DNA from: Nonomuraea zeae
GTDB lineage: Bacteria; Actinomycetota; Actinomycetes; Streptosporangiales; Streptosporangiaceae
Length of the DNA stretch: 61,072 nt
Assembly: GCF_005889725.1 (NCBI RefSeq)
Contig: NZ_VCKX01000037.1
Span: 1 to 61,072 of the forward strand
Direction: 5' to 3'
Part shown: positions 45,030 through 53,554 of the stretch, piece after piece
Layout: every line of letters begins with the position of its first letter
How positions within the stretch are numbered: the first letter of the stretch is position 1
Program-made: the position numbers and the translations under genes
Notes under the pieces: generated by a model
What the model was told of the DNA's origin: nothing
Seen by the model: the letters and a program-made list of their open reading frames with translations, nothing else
Databases searched by the model: none

Positions 45030-47183
45030 GTGCCCGACCCTCCCGCCGACAGCCGCATCCCGGTCCCGCCGGATCAGCGCGCCCCTGCCACCCAGGATGC
45101 TTCCGCCGCGGCTCGCCCGGACGTCATGTGGCGGGCGTCCACGACCGCGGCCGATCGGCGGCTCGCGGCAGGGGCGCTGGCGCTCGCCGCGTTGTCCGTC
45201 CTGTCCGCCGTGGCCGCCATCTGGATCGACGTGGCGACGGGGACGGTCACCCGGCCCGAGCCGCTGGACTGGGCCGTGTGGGGGTCCGCGGTCCCCGCCG
45301 TGGCCCTGGCGATCGCCGGAGGCGTGCTGGCGGTCCGGGTGCCGCGCCATCTCATGACCTGGCTGCTGATCGTCGGAGGGGTTGTGTCGGGCGTGAACGG
45401 CCTGGCCGGCGCGTACGCGGTGCTGTCGCTGACCCGGCACGGCGGCGCGCTCCCGCTGACCCCGGCCGCCGTATACGCCGGCGCCCGGCTGGGACCGCTG
45501 CTCAACCTGCTGCCGCTGCTCGTGCTGCTGTTCTTCCCCGACGGACGCCTGCCCTCGCCGCGCTGGCGGCCGGCCGCCTGGCTCTCGCTCGGCGCGACGA
45601 CCCTGACAATCGTGGTGTTCCTCGGCGTCCCCTGGCGCCTGGAGTCGTCCGGCGGCCACTGGCCCGGGATCGACGCGCCGCTCCCCCCGATCCCGGACGC
45701 GGTGTGGCGCGCGGGGACGGCGCTGGCGCCCGCCCTGCTGGTGGTGAGCCTTCTCATCTCGGTGGCGACGTTCGCGTGGCGGTTCAGGGGCTCGCGGGGC
45801 GCGCTGCGGGCGCAGTTGCGCTGGATGTCGCTGGCGGCGTTGCTGAACGCGATCCTGATCGTGGTGCCCGCCGTGGTGACCGGGCTGCCACAGGACTTCG
45901 CGTTCGTCGCCTCCCTGGTGGCGCTCGCCGCAGCGGTCCTGATCGCGGTGAGCAGGTACCGGCTCTACGACATCGACCCGCTGCTCGGCTGGGCCCTCCT
46001 GTACGGCGGCCTCGCGCTGGCCGTCGTCGCGGTCGACGTGCCGATCTTCGCCGGGCTGGGGGCGCTGATCGGCGAGCCGGAGGCGGCCGTGCTGGCGGCG
46101 GTCGCGGTGGGCGTGATCTACGCCCCGCTGCGGGAGCGGGTGCGGCGGTGGGTCGACCGGGTGCTGGCCGGACGCGCCGAGCCGTACGAGGTGGTCTCGG
46201 CCCTGGCCCGGCGGCTGGAGGAGTCGGCCCGGCCGGAGGAACTGCTGCTGCAGGTCGCCAAGGCGGTGTCGGCGACGTTCGGCTCGCCGTACGCGCGGGT
46301 CGAGCTGGACCGGGCGGACGGGCGGACCGTCATCGTGGAGCACGGCGTCCCGGCCGGGGACGTCGTGGTGCTGCCCTTCGCCTACCGCGAGGCGGCGATC
46401 GGCCGGCTCGCCCTCGTGCCGCGCCCCGGCACCTGGCCGGCCGAGTCCGATCAGCGCCTTTTGGCCGACGTCGTCCGCCAGGCCGCCGCCGCCATCCGCG
46501 CGACCGCGCTGACCGAGGAGCTGCAGCACAGCCGCGAACGCCTGGTCACCGGCGTGGCCGAGGAGCGGCGGCGCCTGCGCAGGGACCTGCACGACGGGCT
46601 GGGCCCCACGCTGGCCGCCGCCGCGCTGAAGGTGCAGGCCGCGCACAACCTGCTCGCCCGCGACACCGACGCGGCCCGCGAGGCGCTGGAGCAGGTCAAG
46701 ACGGACCTGGGCACCATGCTCGGCGACGTCCGGCGGCTCGTGCACAACCTGCGGCCCCCGGCTCTCGACCAGTTCGGCCTGGCAGGTGCGCTGCGCCACG
46801 AGGCCGCCAGGTTCCGCGACGGCGGCCTCGCCGTCCAGGTGGAGACCGAAGGTGAGCTGGCGGCGCTGCCGGCCGCGACCGAGGTGGCGGCGTACCGGAT
46901 AGTCTGCGAGGCTCTCACCAACGTCGCCCGGCACGCGGGCGCGGCCACCTGCCACGTGCGCGTCGCCGTGGCGGGCGACGAACTGGAGGTCGAGGTGACG
47001 GACGACGGGCGCGGGCTGCGGCCCGGCGCGGTGGTCGGGGTGGGGCTGGTCGGCATGCGTGAACGGGCGGAGGAGCTCGGCGGGCGCTGCGCCGTCGCGG
47101 CGGGCGACGCCGGCGGCACCCGCGTCCACGCCGTCCTGCCCGCCTCCCCCGCACTGCCGTCTGAGGCGGTGGCCGCGCCGTGA
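45030..47183 (+). CDS. NarL-type sensor histidine kinase with membrane sensor
   Basis: A protein of up to 717 residues. Eight or so hydrophobic segments between about residues 45 and 370 form the membrane sensor; a GAF-like domain follows at about 385-495; the HisKA_3 dimerisation helix carries the phospho-accepting His521 in RRDLHDGLGP; the ATPase domain shows CEALTNVARHAG and VTDDGRGLRPG, then VGLVGMRERAEELGG. Start unsure: GTG at 45030 or ATG at 45126. It is coupled to its response regulator by a GTGA overlap. The signal is unknown. The pair stands 0.9 kb upstream of the peptide cluster, separated by a minus-strand gene. Confidence 0.88.
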   Translation: MPDPPADSRIPVPPDQRAPATQDASAAARPDVMWRASTTAADRRLAAGALALAALSVLSAVAAIWIDVATGTVTRPEPLDWAVWGSAVPAVALAIAGGVLAVRVPRHLMTWLLIVGGVVSGVNGLAGAYAVLSLTRHGGALPLTPAAVYAGARLGPLLNLLPLLVLLFFPDGRLPSPRWRPAAWLSLGATTLTIVVFLGVPWRLESSGGHWPGIDAPLPPIPDAVWRAGTALAPALLVVSLLISVATFAWRFRGSRGALRAQLRWMSLAALLNAILIVVPAVVTGLPQDFAFVASLVALAAAVLIAVSRYRLYDIDPLLGWALLYGGLALAVVAVDVPIFAGLGALIGEPEAAVLAAVAVGVIYAPLRERVRRWVDRVLAGRAEPYEVVSALARRLEESARPEELLLQVAKAVSATFGSPYARVELDRADGRTVIVEHGVPAGDVVVLPFAYREAAIGRLALVPRPGTWPAESDQRLLADVVRQAAAAIRATALTEELQHSRERLVTGVAEERRRLRRDLHDGLGPTLAAAALKVQAAHNLLARDTDAAREALEQVKTDLGTMLGDVRRLVHNLRPPALDQFGLAGALRHEAARFRDGGLAVQVETEGELAALPAATEVAAYRIVCEALTNVARHAGAATCHVRVAVAGDELEVEVTDDGRGLRPGAVVGVGLVGMRERAEELGGRCAVAAGDAGGTRVHAVLPASPALPSEAVAAP

Positions 47184-47830
47184 CGCCCCGCGTGCTGCTG
47201 GCCGACGACCATCCGGTCTACCGCGACGGTCTGAGGATGATGCTCCACTCCACCGGCGAGGCCGAGGTGGTGGGCACCGCCGCCGACGGCGAGGAGGCGG
47301 TCGCCGAGGCCGTACGGCTGCGTCCCGAGGTGGTCGTCATGGACCTGCGGATGCCCCGGCTGGACGGTGTAGCGGCGACCGAGCGGATCACCGCCGGTTG
47401 CCCCGGCACCCACGTCCTCGTGCTCACGATGCACGAGGACGACGAGAGCGTCTTCGCCGCCATGCTGGCCGGCGCCCGCGGCTACCTGCTCAAGGGCGCC
47501 GACCAGACCGAGATCCTGCGCGCGATCACGGCGGTGGCCAGCGGCGAGGTGATCTTCGGGCCCGCGCTGGCCGAGCGGGTGACGCGCTACTTCGCCAGGC
47601 TCGCCACCCTGCGCCCGCCGGTCGAGAAACCGTTCCCGCAGCTCACCATGAGGGAACGGGAGATACTCGACCTCATCGCGACCGGCCTGTCCAACCGGCT
47701 GATCGCCGAGCGCCTGTCCCTGTCGCCGAAGACGGTGCGCAACAACGTCTCCAACGTCTTCGCCAAGCTGCAGGTCGCCGACCGCGCCCAGGCCATCATC
47801 CAGGCCCGGCAGGCCGGCCTCGGCCAGTGA
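47180..47830 (+). CDS. LuxR/NarL-family response regulator
   Basis: A 216-residue response regulator. The receiver has the acidic pair LLADDHP, phospho-acceptor Asp55 in VVMDLRMPRLDG, and the Lys in GYLLKGAD near residue 102. The LuxR helix-turn-helix lies at about 155-210 (LTMREREILDLIATGLSNRL; SPKTVRNNVSNVFAKLQV). Cognate partner of the upstream kinase by overlap and family. Confidence 0.93.
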   Translation: MTPRVLLADDHPVYRDGLRMMLHSTGEAEVVGTAADGEEAVAEAVRLRPEVVVMDLRMPRLDGVAATERITAGCPGTHVLVLTMHEDDESVFAAMLAGARGYLLKGADQTEILRAITAVASGEVIFGPALAERVTRYFARLATLRPPVEKPFPQLTMREREILDLIATGLSNRLIAERLSLSPKTVRNNVSNVFAKLQVADRAQAIIQARQAGLGQ

Positions 47831-47853
47831 CGGGCGTGCCGCCCCGCCGCTGA

Positions 47854-48474
47854 TCAGAGGGTGGGGCGGGCGGCGAGGCGTACGCCGAGGTGGGCGTGCA
47901 CGCCGAGCAGCCAGGCCGCGCTGACGTACACCGAGACCACCGAGCCGCCGGTCAGGTCGGCGATCACGGTCACCGGGAACCAGGCGCCCGCGAGCAGCGG
48001 CAGCCAGCGGACGGCGCCCCGGTAGCGGCCCTTCACCGCGATGACGACGCCGAGGACCAGCATGCCGAGCTGGCCGAGCGGCCAGCAGGCGTCCAGGATC
48101 ATCAGTGGCAGCGGGAAGTCGTCGTGGCGGGCGTAGCCGAAGGACAGCGCGTTGAGCAGGAACGCCCCGGCCAGCACCACCAGCAGGCCATGGGGGATGA
48201 TCCGCGTCCAGCCGTCGCCGGCGCCTCGGGTGGCCGACACGAGCCGGACGAAGGCGAGCAGGCCCGCGACGAACACCATCCCGGTGATGGTGTCGAGGTC
48301 GTGGATGCCGTCCTTGATTCTGTCTCCCACGATGACCGTGGAGACCGCCCAGGCGGTGGCGCCGGCGGCCAGGAGCAGCCCGGTGGCCCGGACGTGGCCA
48401 GGACGCGCCGCCGGGCGCGCGGGCGGAAAGGTACCGCTGGGGTCGACGCTGCTGGGGACGATGCGCTCGGACAC
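47854..48474 (-). CDS. hypothetical multi-pass membrane protein
   Basis: A 206-residue protein with a proline-rich N-terminus and about six hydrophobic helices (ATGLLLAAGATAWAVSTVIV, GMVFVAGLLAFVRLV, IPHGLLVVLAGAFLLNALSF, LGQLGMLVLGVVIAV and others). No family motif recognised. AAGGAG 8 bases upstream supports the GTG at 48474; the frame is open further upstream. It lies between the two-component system and the peptide cluster, on the opposite strand. Confidence 0.7.
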   Translation of the reverse strand: MSERIVPSSVDPSGTFPPARPAARPGHVRATGLLLAAGATAWAVSTVIVGDRIKDGIHDLDTITGMVFVAGLLAFVRLVSATRGAGDGWTRIIPHGLLVVLAGAFLLNALSFGYARHDDFPLPLMILDACWPLGQLGMLVLGVVIAVKGRYRGAVRWLPLLAGAWFPVTVIADLTGGSVVSVYVSAAWLLGVHAHLGVRLAARPTL

Positions 48475-48712
48475 TGTCGTGACTCCTTCGTAGCCGGACG
48501 ATGGCAGCACGATCCCCGCCGGGCGTCCCGGGCGGCCAGGGAGCGGAGCCACGCGCGCCGTCACGGCTTGACCTCGCGCGGCCCGGGACACCGGCCCCGC
48601 CCTCCGCGGGCAGCATCGGGACTCCGCACTCTGGGCGCCCGGGACGCCCGGCGTGAATGATCTCGTCCTGTCCGGAACACGAAAGATCGTTACAGGGGGA
48701 GGTGTAAGAAGA

Positions 48713-48883
48713 ATGAGCATTCGCTTGGACGACCTCGACAGCGCAGCCGAGCTGCCCGAGGACGCGTTGGACGCCATCGTCGGCGGCGCGGAGCGCCACG
48801 TCAAGATGTGCCTGTGGACCGCCAGCAGTCACCTGGGGCAGACCGTCGACAGGCAGGACCACATGACCGTAGTCGTGCTGTAG
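48713..48883 (+). CDS. RiPP precursor peptide with double-glycine leader (graspetide candidate)
   Basis: A 56-residue peptide. The leader (residues 1-25) is acidic and helical, LDDLDSAAELPEDALDAIVG ending in Gly24-Gly25, the classic site cut by C39-peptidase exporters. The core would be residues 26-56, beginning AERHVKMCLWTASSHLG and ending HMTVVVL. It holds hydroxyl donors Thr36, Ser38, Ser39, Thr44, Thr52, acidic acceptors Glu27, Asp46, Asp49, one Lys31 and a single Cys33, which suits ester or amide cross-linking by the ATP-grasp enzyme encoded next. GGGGGAGG about 10 bases upstream supports the ATG at 48713. I do not recognise the core as any known graspetide class. A strong hairpin follows 2 bases after the stop. 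Confidence 0.8.
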   Translation: MSIRLDDLDSAAELPEDALDAIVGGAERHVKMCLWTASSHLGQTVDRQDHMTVVVL

Positions 48884-48885
48884 AG

Positions 48886-48922
48886 GAGGCGGCGTGGCCG
48901 CGTCCCGCGGGCACGCCGCCTC
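48886..48922 (+). terminator. attenuating hairpin between precursor and ATP-grasp genes
   Basis: GAGGCGGCGTG (48886-48896) and CACGCCGCCTC (48912-48922) form a perfect 11-bp stem, extended inside by CCGC/GCGG after a single mismatch. No U-run follows, so partial termination or mRNA 3' protection would leave much more precursor mRNA than enzyme mRNA, as is usual in peptide clusters. Confidence 0.75.
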
Positions 48923-48939
48923 TGACGATAGGAAGTTCG

Positions 48940-49920
48940 TTGATTCTCATCCTCAGCGGCAAGGACGACGACTCGGTGGAGATGGTCGTCCCCGAGCTCG
49001 TCAGGCGGGACGCCGAGTTCCTGTGGTGGGACCCGGGCGACTACCCCGCCGGCGCCGCGATCAGCTCGCGCCTGACCGGCGGCTCCTGGCGGCACACCCT
49101 GCGCGCCGGCGGCCGTGCATACGACTGCTCCCGGTTCACCACGATCTGGAACCGCCACCCCACCCGTCCGCGCGCGCCCGGGGTCACCGACGACGGGCAC
49201 CGGCGCTACGTCGAGAAGATGGCCGCCATCCTGCTGCAGGGGTGGGAGCACACCCTCGCGGGCCGCTGGCTGCCGGCCAGGAGCCTGGACGTCTTCCGCA
49301 CCCAGAACAAGCTCGTCAACCTCGGCGTCGCGGCGGCGCTGGGCTTCACCACCCCCGACACCCTCGTCACCAACGACGGCGAGGACCTCATCCCGTTCTG
49401 GGAGGAGGCCGGCGGCGAGCTGATCGCCAAGGAGGTGGAGTTCGTCGAGTTCCAGGTCGACGGCGAGGACCACTCCCACTACACCACGCCCATCACCCGC
49501 CGCCGTCTCACCGACAGGCACCGCCTGGCCCTCTCGCCCGCCATCCTCCAGCCGTACGTCAGGAAGGCCGTCGAGCTGCGGATCACGGTGGTGGGAGAGC
49601 GGGTGTTCGCCGCCGAGATCCACTCCCAGGGGTCACGCGCGACCCGCTACGACTACCGCCACTACGAGCAGACGTTCTCCACGTACGCGGTCCACCGGCT
49701 GCCGGCGGAGGTCGAGCGCCGCTGCCTGGAGCTGACCGCCGCGCTCGGCCTGCACTACGGCTGCATCGACGTGATCCTCACCCCCGAGGGCGAGTACGTG
49801 TACCTGGAGATCAACCCCGCCGGACAGTGGGGCTGGATCGAGAGCGCCACCGGCCTGCCCATCTCCGCCGCCATCGCCGACTGGCTCACCGCCACAGAAC
49901 ACCCGGGTGAATCCGCATGA
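48940..49920 (+). CDS. graspetide-type ATP-grasp ligase (MvdD-like)
   Basis: A 326-residue ATP-grasp peptide ligase, expected to use ATP to form ester or amide links between side chains of the precursor. It begins LILILSGKDDDSVEMVVPEL, as MvdC/MvdD enzymes do, with the TTIWNRHPTRPRAPG segment near residue 65 matching the family IWYRRP motif. Middle-domain KxxxFVE-type region is LIAKEVEFVEFQ; the ATP/Mg site is GCIDVILTPEGEYVYLEINP near 272, followed by GQWGWIESATGLPIS. The TTG at 48940 has AGGAAG 5 bases upstream. Coupled by ATGA overlap to the next gene. The absence of an adjacent radical SAM, lanthionine synthetase or cyclase makes this the main modifying enzyme. Confidence 0.85.
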   Translation: MILILSGKDDDSVEMVVPELVRRDAEFLWWDPGDYPAGAAISSRLTGGSWRHTLRAGGRAYDCSRFTTIWNRHPTRPRAPGVTDDGHRRYVEKMAAILLQGWEHTLAGRWLPARSLDVFRTQNKLVNLGVAAALGFTTPDTLVTNDGEDLIPFWEEAGGELIAKEVEFVEFQVDGEDHSHYTTPITRRRLTDRHRLALSPAILQPYVRKAVELRITVVGERVFAAEIHSQGSRATRYDYRHYEQTFSTYAVHRLPAEVERRCLELTAALGLHYGCIDVILTPEGEYVYLEINPAGQWGWIESATGLPISAAIADWLTATEHPGESA

Positions 49921-50915
49921 CCAGTACCTTCGCCGCCACCCTTACCGAAGCCGTGGACCTGCTGCGGGCGCTGCCGCGCCGCCGCGACGGCGTGCCCGAG
50001 GCGCGGCGGGCCGTCGCCGAGTGGCGTGCGGCCAGGCCCGACGCCCGCGCCCAGCTCGTCGCCGACGTACGGCCGGGCAGCCCCCTCGTCGACTACGACC
50101 TCGTGCTGGCCCACCCCGGCGGGGGAAGCGTGGCGCTGACCGCACCGGCCGAGGACGGCGTCCCCTGGACCGTGGACCACTCCACCCACTGGGCCTCCGG
50201 CCGGGTCGTCACCGTGGACGGCTACGCCCTGCTCGTCCAGAACGCGCTGCTCACCCTGCGGTCGTGGGCCGGGCGGAGCTCCACCGTCCAGGACGAGCTG
50301 ATCGATCACTGCATCCTGAGCGACCTGGCGGGCAGGGAGCCCCCGCCCACCCAGGAGGAGCTGCAGCGGGCGTCCGACGCCTACCGGATCAGGAATGGCC
50401 TGCACAGCCGCGCCGCGCTGATGGGCTGGCTCGCCGGCGTCGGCCTGAACGAAACGGCCTACGCGCATCACATCGACGGCCTGGCGCTCAAGCAGCGGGT
50501 CCGTGCACGCGTCGAGCAGGAGACGGCGCGCGCCTATCTGGAGCGCCACCCGGCCGAGTTCGACCAGGTGTGGGCGTTGTGGGCGGAAGGCCCTGAAGAT
50601 CGCCTCGCCGCGATGGCAGGCGCGCCCGACCCCGCCGCCGCCCTCCTCCAAGCCCTCGCCTCCCGCGAGCGGATCACCGTCACCACCGCCGACGGCCCCG
50701 CCCTCGACCTGCCCGAACCGCTGCACGCCGCCCCCCAGGGCGCCGTCGTCGGCCCTGTCCCCCACGGCAAGGCCCATCTGCTCGGCGTCGTCCGCGAGCG
50801 CCGGCCCGCCGATCCCACCGACCCGCGCACCCTCACCGCCGCCGGCCGCGCGGGCTTCGCGGAGTACATGGCCGGGCGGCGGGCCGCGGCCGACATCACC
50901 TGGCACTGGCTGTGA
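49917..50915 (+). CDS. SurA/PpiC-like putative peptide maturation protein
   Basis: A 332-residue protein. Residues about 115-220 resemble the N-terminal chaperone fold of SurA/PpiC-type proteins: QDELIDHCILSDLA, PTQEELQRASDAYRIRNGL, and RARVEQETARAYLERHPAEF. This matches my recollection of the PpiC-related putative peptide maturation family that accompanies RiPP clusters. The parvulin isomerase domain itself is not evident. The first 100 residues contain a VDYDLVLAHPGGGSVALT beta-rich part of unknown role. It could hold the precursor for the ligase or exporter. Overlaps the ligase stop by four bases. No signal peptide, so cytoplasmic. Confidence 0.7.
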   Translation: MTSTFAATLTEAVDLLRALPRRRDGVPEARRAVAEWRAARPDARAQLVADVRPGSPLVDYDLVLAHPGGGSVALTAPAEDGVPWTVDHSTHWASGRVVTVDGYALLVQNALLTLRSWAGRSSTVQDELIDHCILSDLAGREPPPTQEELQRASDAYRIRNGLHSRAALMGWLAGVGLNETAYAHHIDGLALKQRVRARVEQETARAYLERHPAEFDQVWALWAEGPEDRLAAMAGAPDPAAALLQALASRERITVTTADGPALDLPEPLHAAPQGAVVGPVPHGKAHLLGVVRERRPADPTDPRTLTAAGRAGFAEYMAGRRAAADITWHWL

Positions 50916-50973
50916 CCGTGCCGGGACGCCGCGCCTTCCCGCCGGGCGAGGCCGTGCTCACCGGGGATGCCCG

Positions 50974-53163
50974 GTGAGCCGCCTGCGGGTGGTGCTCCAG
51001 AACACGCAGACCGAGTGCGGGCCGGCGTGCCTGGCGATGGTGCTGCGCCATCACGGCCACCGCACGACCGTCACCGAGTTGGCCGACCTTCTCGGCGTCG
51101 GCCGCGACGGCCTCAGCGCCCGCGCCATCGTGGCGGGCGCACGCGAACACGGGCTGACCGCCAAGGCGTTCCAGCTCGCCCCCGGCGACCTGGCCAGGGT
51201 GCCGCTCCCGGCCATCGTCCACTGGGAGTCCAGCCACTTCGTGGTCGTCGAGCGGTGGGCCGTCGACCGGGTGGACATCGTCGATCCCGGCCAGGGGCGG
51301 CGGCGGCTGACCCCGTCGGAGTTCGCGGCGGGGTTCAGCGGGGTGCTGCTCGCCTTCGAGCCGGGGGCGGGGTTCCGGCGCGGGTCGTCGTCGCTGGCCG
51401 GGGCGTGGCGGCGGGAGTTCGTACGGACGCTGCTGCGGCGACGGCGCGGGCTGCTCGCGCAGGTCATCGTGGCCTCGCTGCTGCTGCAACTGGTCGGCCT
51501 GGCCCTGCCGCTCTTCTCCGAGCTGCTGCTGGACACGGTCCTGCCGCGGCATGCCGCCGGCCTGCTGCCGCTGCTGGGGGCGGCGGTGCTGGTCGCGGGG
51601 GCGGCCCAGCTCCTCCTGGGGTATCTGCGGTCGGCGCTGCTGGTGACCGTACGCGCCCGCGCCGACCAGGAGCTCAGTGAGGGGGTGGTCGGCCATCTGG
51701 TGGCCCTCCCCTACACGTACTTCACCCGGCGGGGCACCGGCGACCTGGTGACCCGCGCCTCCAGCGTCTCGACCCTGCGGGAGCTGCTCACCGGCCAGAT
51801 CATCACCGCGGTGCTCGACGGGCCGCTCGCCATCGGCTACCTGGTGCTCGTCTACGCCCGCGACCCGGTCTTCGGGGCGGCGCTGACCGGCGTGGTGCTG
51901 CTCCAGTCGCTGCTCCTGCTGGCCACGTCCCGGCGCGTCCACCTGCTGACGCAGCAGGAGCTGGCGGCGCTGTCGAAGTCGCAGAGCACCCTCATCCAGA
52001 CGCTCAGCGGCATCGAGACGCTCAAAGCGTCGGGCGCCGAGCGCAGGGCGATGGACCAGTGGTCGGAGCACTTCGCCCAGCAACTCGACGCGGACGTCCG
52101 CATCGGCCTCACCCACGGCCTCCTGGACGCCGTCGTGTCAGCGATCCGCGTCGTCACGCCGCTCGGGCTGCTGTGGATCGGCGCCTGGCGGGTGCTCGAG
52201 GGTGAGCTCTCCGCCGGCGCGCTGATCGCGCTCAACGCGATCGCCCTGGCCGCGCTGACCCCGCTCGGCTCGCTGATGACGAGCCTGCAGAGCCTCCAGC
52301 AGGCGGGCGCCCACTTCGACCGGCTCTCCGACATCCTCGTCTCCGCCCCGGAACCGAACGAGGGCATCGAGGTGCTGCGCCTGCGTGGCCGGATCGAGCT
52401 GCGCGACGTCGGCTTCCGCCACGACCCGCGCGGCCCGTGGACCCTGCGCGGCGTGTCGGTGTCGATCAGCCCCGGCCAGAAGGTCGCGCTGGTGGGCGCC
52501 TCGGGCTCCGGCAAGAGCACGCTGGCCAGGCTCCTGCTGGCGCTGCACCTCCCGGTCGAGGGCGAGATCCGCTACGACGGCGTGCCCGCGGGCGAGCTCA
52601 ACCTGCGCACCCTGCGCCGCCAGTTCGGCGTCGTCACCCAGGACCCGTCCCTGTTCAACGGCACCATCCGCGAGAACATCGCGCTCAACGACCCGGACGC
52701 GCCGCTGGAGCGGGTGGTCGCGGCCGCCGAGGTGGCCGCGCTGCACGACGAGATCATGGCCATGCCCATGAGGTACGAGACGATGCTGATCGAGGGCGGC
52801 GGCCTGTCCGGCGGCCAGCGGCAGCGTCTGGCCCTGGCCCGCGCCCTGTTGTGCCGGCCCAAGGTGCTCCTGCTCGACGAGGCCACCAGCAACCTCGACA
52901 GCGCCACGGAGGCCATCGTCGAAGCCAACCTGGCCTGGCTCCCGCAGACGCGCATCGTCATCGCCCACCGTCTCAGCACGGTGAGGGACGCCGACCTCAT
53001 CGTGGTCCTCGACCGGGGACGCGTCGTGCAGCGCGGCACCCACGAGGAGCTGATCGCCGTGCCCGGCAGGTACGCCGAGCTCCTCGCCGCCCAGGCCGGA
53101 TCCTGGCGGCCTGTCCCGGTCCCGCCGCCCGACCGTGGGGGCGGCGGGGTCAGGGCCGGGTGA
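50974..53163 (+). CDS. C39-peptidase ABC exporter (PCAT) for the RiPP
   Basis: A 729-residue peptidase-containing ABC transporter that removes double-glycine leaders and exports the core. Peptidase domain residues 1-130: Cys15 in TECGPACL, His88 in ESSHFVVVE, Asp104 in IVDPGQG, and the oxyanion Gln9, so it should be active. About six helices lie between 160 and 440. ATPase: Walker A GASGSGKST near 507, signature LSGGQRQRLALARALL near 611, Walker B VLLLDEATSNLD near 631, switch His in IVIAHRLSTV near 662. The GTG at 50974 has GGGGA 8 bases upstream. Fits exactly the Gly-Gly leader of the precursor. Last gene of the cluster. Confidence 0.93.
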   Translation: MSRLRVVLQNTQTECGPACLAMVLRHHGHRTTVTELADLLGVGRDGLSARAIVAGAREHGLTAKAFQLAPGDLARVPLPAIVHWESSHFVVVERWAVDRVDIVDPGQGRRRLTPSEFAAGFSGVLLAFEPGAGFRRGSSSLAGAWRREFVRTLLRRRRGLLAQVIVASLLLQLVGLALPLFSELLLDTVLPRHAAGLLPLLGAAVLVAGAAQLLLGYLRSALLVTVRARADQELSEGVVGHLVALPYTYFTRRGTGDLVTRASSVSTLRELLTGQIITAVLDGPLAIGYLVLVYARDPVFGAALTGVVLLQSLLLLATSRRVHLLTQQELAALSKSQSTLIQTLSGIETLKASGAERRAMDQWSEHFAQQLDADVRIGLTHGLLDAVVSAIRVVTPLGLLWIGAWRVLEGELSAGALIALNAIALAALTPLGSLMTSLQSLQQAGAHFDRLSDILVSAPEPNEGIEVLRLRGRIELRDVGFRHDPRGPWTLRGVSVSISPGQKVALVGASGSGKSTLARLLLALHLPVEGEIRYDGVPAGELNLRTLRRQFGVVTQDPSLFNGTIRENIALNDPDAPLERVVAAAEVAALHDEIMAMPMRYETMLIEGGGLSGGQRQRLALARALLCRPKVLLLDEATSNLDSATEAIVEANLAWLPQTRIVIAHRLSTVRDADLIVVLDRGRVVQRGTHEELIAVPGRYAELLAAQAGSWRPVPVPPPDRGGGGVRAG

Positions 53164-53184
53164 GGAATGCGAGCAGCGCCGGCC

Positions 53185-53325
53185 AGGCGCCACCGCTTGC
53201 GCTTGCGCGGCAGCAGGTCCAACGGCCCGAACTCATCGACGCAGATCACCCTCCCATCGGGGAGCGAGTGATCGTACAACTCACCCAGCCTGAGCCATCT
53301 GACCGTCGCGTGCTTCCTGCACGCA
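53185..53325 (-). pseudogene. IS630-family transposase fragment
   Basis: On the minus strand one frame reads KHATVRWLRLGELYDHSLPD and continues RVICVDEFGPLDLLPRKRKRW. This is the conserved stretch of IS630-type transposases around the first catalytic Asp (CVDEFGPL). Neither the preceding helix-turn-helix part nor the later DDE residues are present, and the frame has no proper start. It is a decayed remnant directly after the RiPP exporter. Confidence 0.75.
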
Positions 53326-53356
53326 CTGCGGTGGTGGTAATGATCTTCGGCCGGGT

Positions 53357-53447
53357 ACTGTCAACTTCGGTGACGCAAGCGCCGATATTTCGACACCCGT
53401 CGAACTGACAGTGCCCAGGTCGAGGGCAGGGCTCACTGTCACCTTCG
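53357..53447. repeat. inverted and direct copies of an ACTGTCA-CTTCG motif
   Basis: ACTGTCAACTTCG at 53357-53369 faces CGAACTGACAGT at 53401-53412, and ACTGTCACCTTCG recurs at 53435-53447. They lie next to the transposase remnant and could be insertion-sequence ends or a remnant of them. Short and imperfect, so tentative. Confidence 0.35.
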
Positions 53448-53554
53448 CTGCATCCAGACACATCCGTCCGGCGCGCTGGGGCGGCCTCAGCGGGTGATCG
53501 CGGCGAGGGCCCTCGGCGGCCTTCGCCGGGGATTGAGCACGAGGCGGCGCGCGT

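Noticed and set aside
44685..47129. 814-codon minus-strand open frame opposite the histidine kinase gene
   Set aside because: Opposite a clear two-component kinase gene; Arg/Gly/His/Gln-rich translation is typical of antisense frames in GC-rich DNA.
48713..48883. Precursor as a lasso or lanthipeptide substrate
   Set aside because: No B1/B2/C lasso genes or lanthionine synthetase nearby; the core has only one Cys.
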